Assembly (NCBI RefSeq): GCF_000247815.1
Contig: NC_021681.1
Span: 7,379,311 to 7,443,310 of the forward strand
DNA length: 64,000 nt
Origin: Ficedula albicollis
Lineage: Eukaryota; Chordata; Aves; Passeriformes; Muscicapidae
Direction: 5' to 3'
In this document: positions 63,780 to 64,000 of the stretch, piece by piece
How the letters are laid out: every line of letters begins with the position of its first letter
Position numbering within the stretch: the first letter of the stretch is position 1
Program-made: the position numbers and the translations under genes
Notes under the pieces: model-generated
What the model was told of the DNA's origin: nothing
Databases searched by the model: none
The model's input: only the letters and a program-made list of their open reading frames with translations

Positions 63780-63850
63780 CCAGCAGGGGCGCTGGGGGCT
63801 CCCGGCCGGGCAGGCGGGGCCATGCCTCCCCCGCCTGCAGGGGGCGCTGT
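63780..63850 (+). promoter_or_regulatory. Pair of CTCF-like motifs, same orientation
   Basis: CCTGCAGGGGGCGCTGTGG (63,834-63,852) matches the CTCF core with one mismatch at position 3. CCAGCAGGGGCGCTG (63,780-63,794) is the same core with one G fewer. They share orientation and lie 54 bp apart. An alternative is that both are copies of a motif inside a repeat. Confidence 0.45.
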
Positions 63851-63881
63851 GGCGCGGGCCCGGCCCCTCTCCTCAGGGACA

Positions 63882-64000
63882 ATGGCGGACACAGCCGGCG
63901 GGAGGGGCGGACAAGGGGCTCCTTTACGGGCCCGCGGGCAGCCGATCCCGGTGCCCCTCTGGGTCTGTAGCAGGGACCTCGGAAGCTGGGAAGGCAGGGA
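63882..64000 (+). CDS. Possible 5' end of a gene running off the window
   Basis: ATG at 63,882 in good context (A at -3, G at +4: GACAATGG). The frame MADTAGGRGGQGAPLRARGQ continues PIPVPLWVCSRDLG and stays open through 39 codons to the edge. I do not recognise the protein. High GC content makes open frames likely by chance, and ACAATGGCGGAC also resembles a YY1 site that often lies at a transcription start. Treat as a candidate first exon only. Confidence 0.25.
   Translation, partial: MADTAGGRGGQGAPLRARGQPIPVPLWVCSRDLGSWEGR

Larger units (their letters stand above)
63650..64000. promoter_or_regulatory. Second CpG-rich segment at the right edge
   Basis: Composition changes abruptly to GC- and CpG-rich, with many CGG/CCG words, to the end of the window. 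It contains two CTCF-like motifs and the ATG at 63,882. It is either a CpG-island promoter of a plus-strand gene extending to the right, or a CpG-rich part of the neighbouring repeat. Confidence 0.6.

Noticed and set aside
63574..63892. Minus-strand frames of about 100 codons ending in a leucine/valine-rich stretch
   Set aside because: High GC content gives long frames by chance; the hydrophobic end is encoded by a CAGCAGCAG-type repeat and AT-rich flank.

Overview
This window looks like nuclear DNA from a bird. It has large AT-rich introns, CpG-island promoters, 5'-truncated CR1 LINE remnants in the avian style and no mammalian SINEs. Bird is well supported; a songbird is only a guess from the LTR-like sequences. 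The assembly appears to be short-read based, because a piece of Illumina paired-end adapter is embedded at 18,248-18,266.

Left third (1-19,200): the 5' half of SLC25A36, the mitochondrial pyrimidine-nucleotide carrier, on the minus strand. Exon 1 (19,029-19,069), exon 2 (9,308-9,478), exon 3 (5,848-5,925) and exon 4 (3,066-3,166) all have GT/AG splice sites. They join in frame into residues 1-131 of a protein that starts [14 protein letters not shown]. The remaining exons lie beyond position 1. Transcription should start in the CpG island at about 18.47-19.9 kb, where GC boxes and a TATA-like TATTTATG lie about 90 bp upstream of the ATG. Introns 1-4 hold a CR1 remnant (17.1-17.6 kb) and several short tandem duplications.

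Promoter anomaly (18.1-19.7 kb): the CpG island is split by 518 consecutive C residues (19,205-19,722). Beside it lies a partly triplicated segment carrying the adapter. Together these make the promoter upstream of exon 1 the least trustworthy part of the window.

Middle and right (19.9-63.5 kb): no exon I can support. This stretch holds a probable solo LTR (about 20.3-20.8 kb), a CR1 3' end (51.84-52.83 kb), simple repeats, a strong CTCF-like motif (43.9 kb) and many head-to-tail two-copy duplications. Two of these are large (798 + 730 bp at 34-35.5 kb; 1,241 + 1,151 bp at 38-40.4 kb). In each, the left copy carries an extra nested duplication that the right copy lacks.

Right edge (63.46-64.0 kb): an LTR-like stretch runs into a GC-rich, CpG-island-like segment with two same-strand CTCF-like motifs. 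It also has a plus-strand ATG in good Kozak context whose frame stays open to the end. This may be the promoter of another gene or a transposon-derived CpG-rich segment.

I found no bacterial-type genes, CRISPR array, tRNA or rRNA. The most notable signals are the adapter, the poly(C) tract and the pattern of nested tandem duplications. They bear first on assembly integrity and only second on biology.
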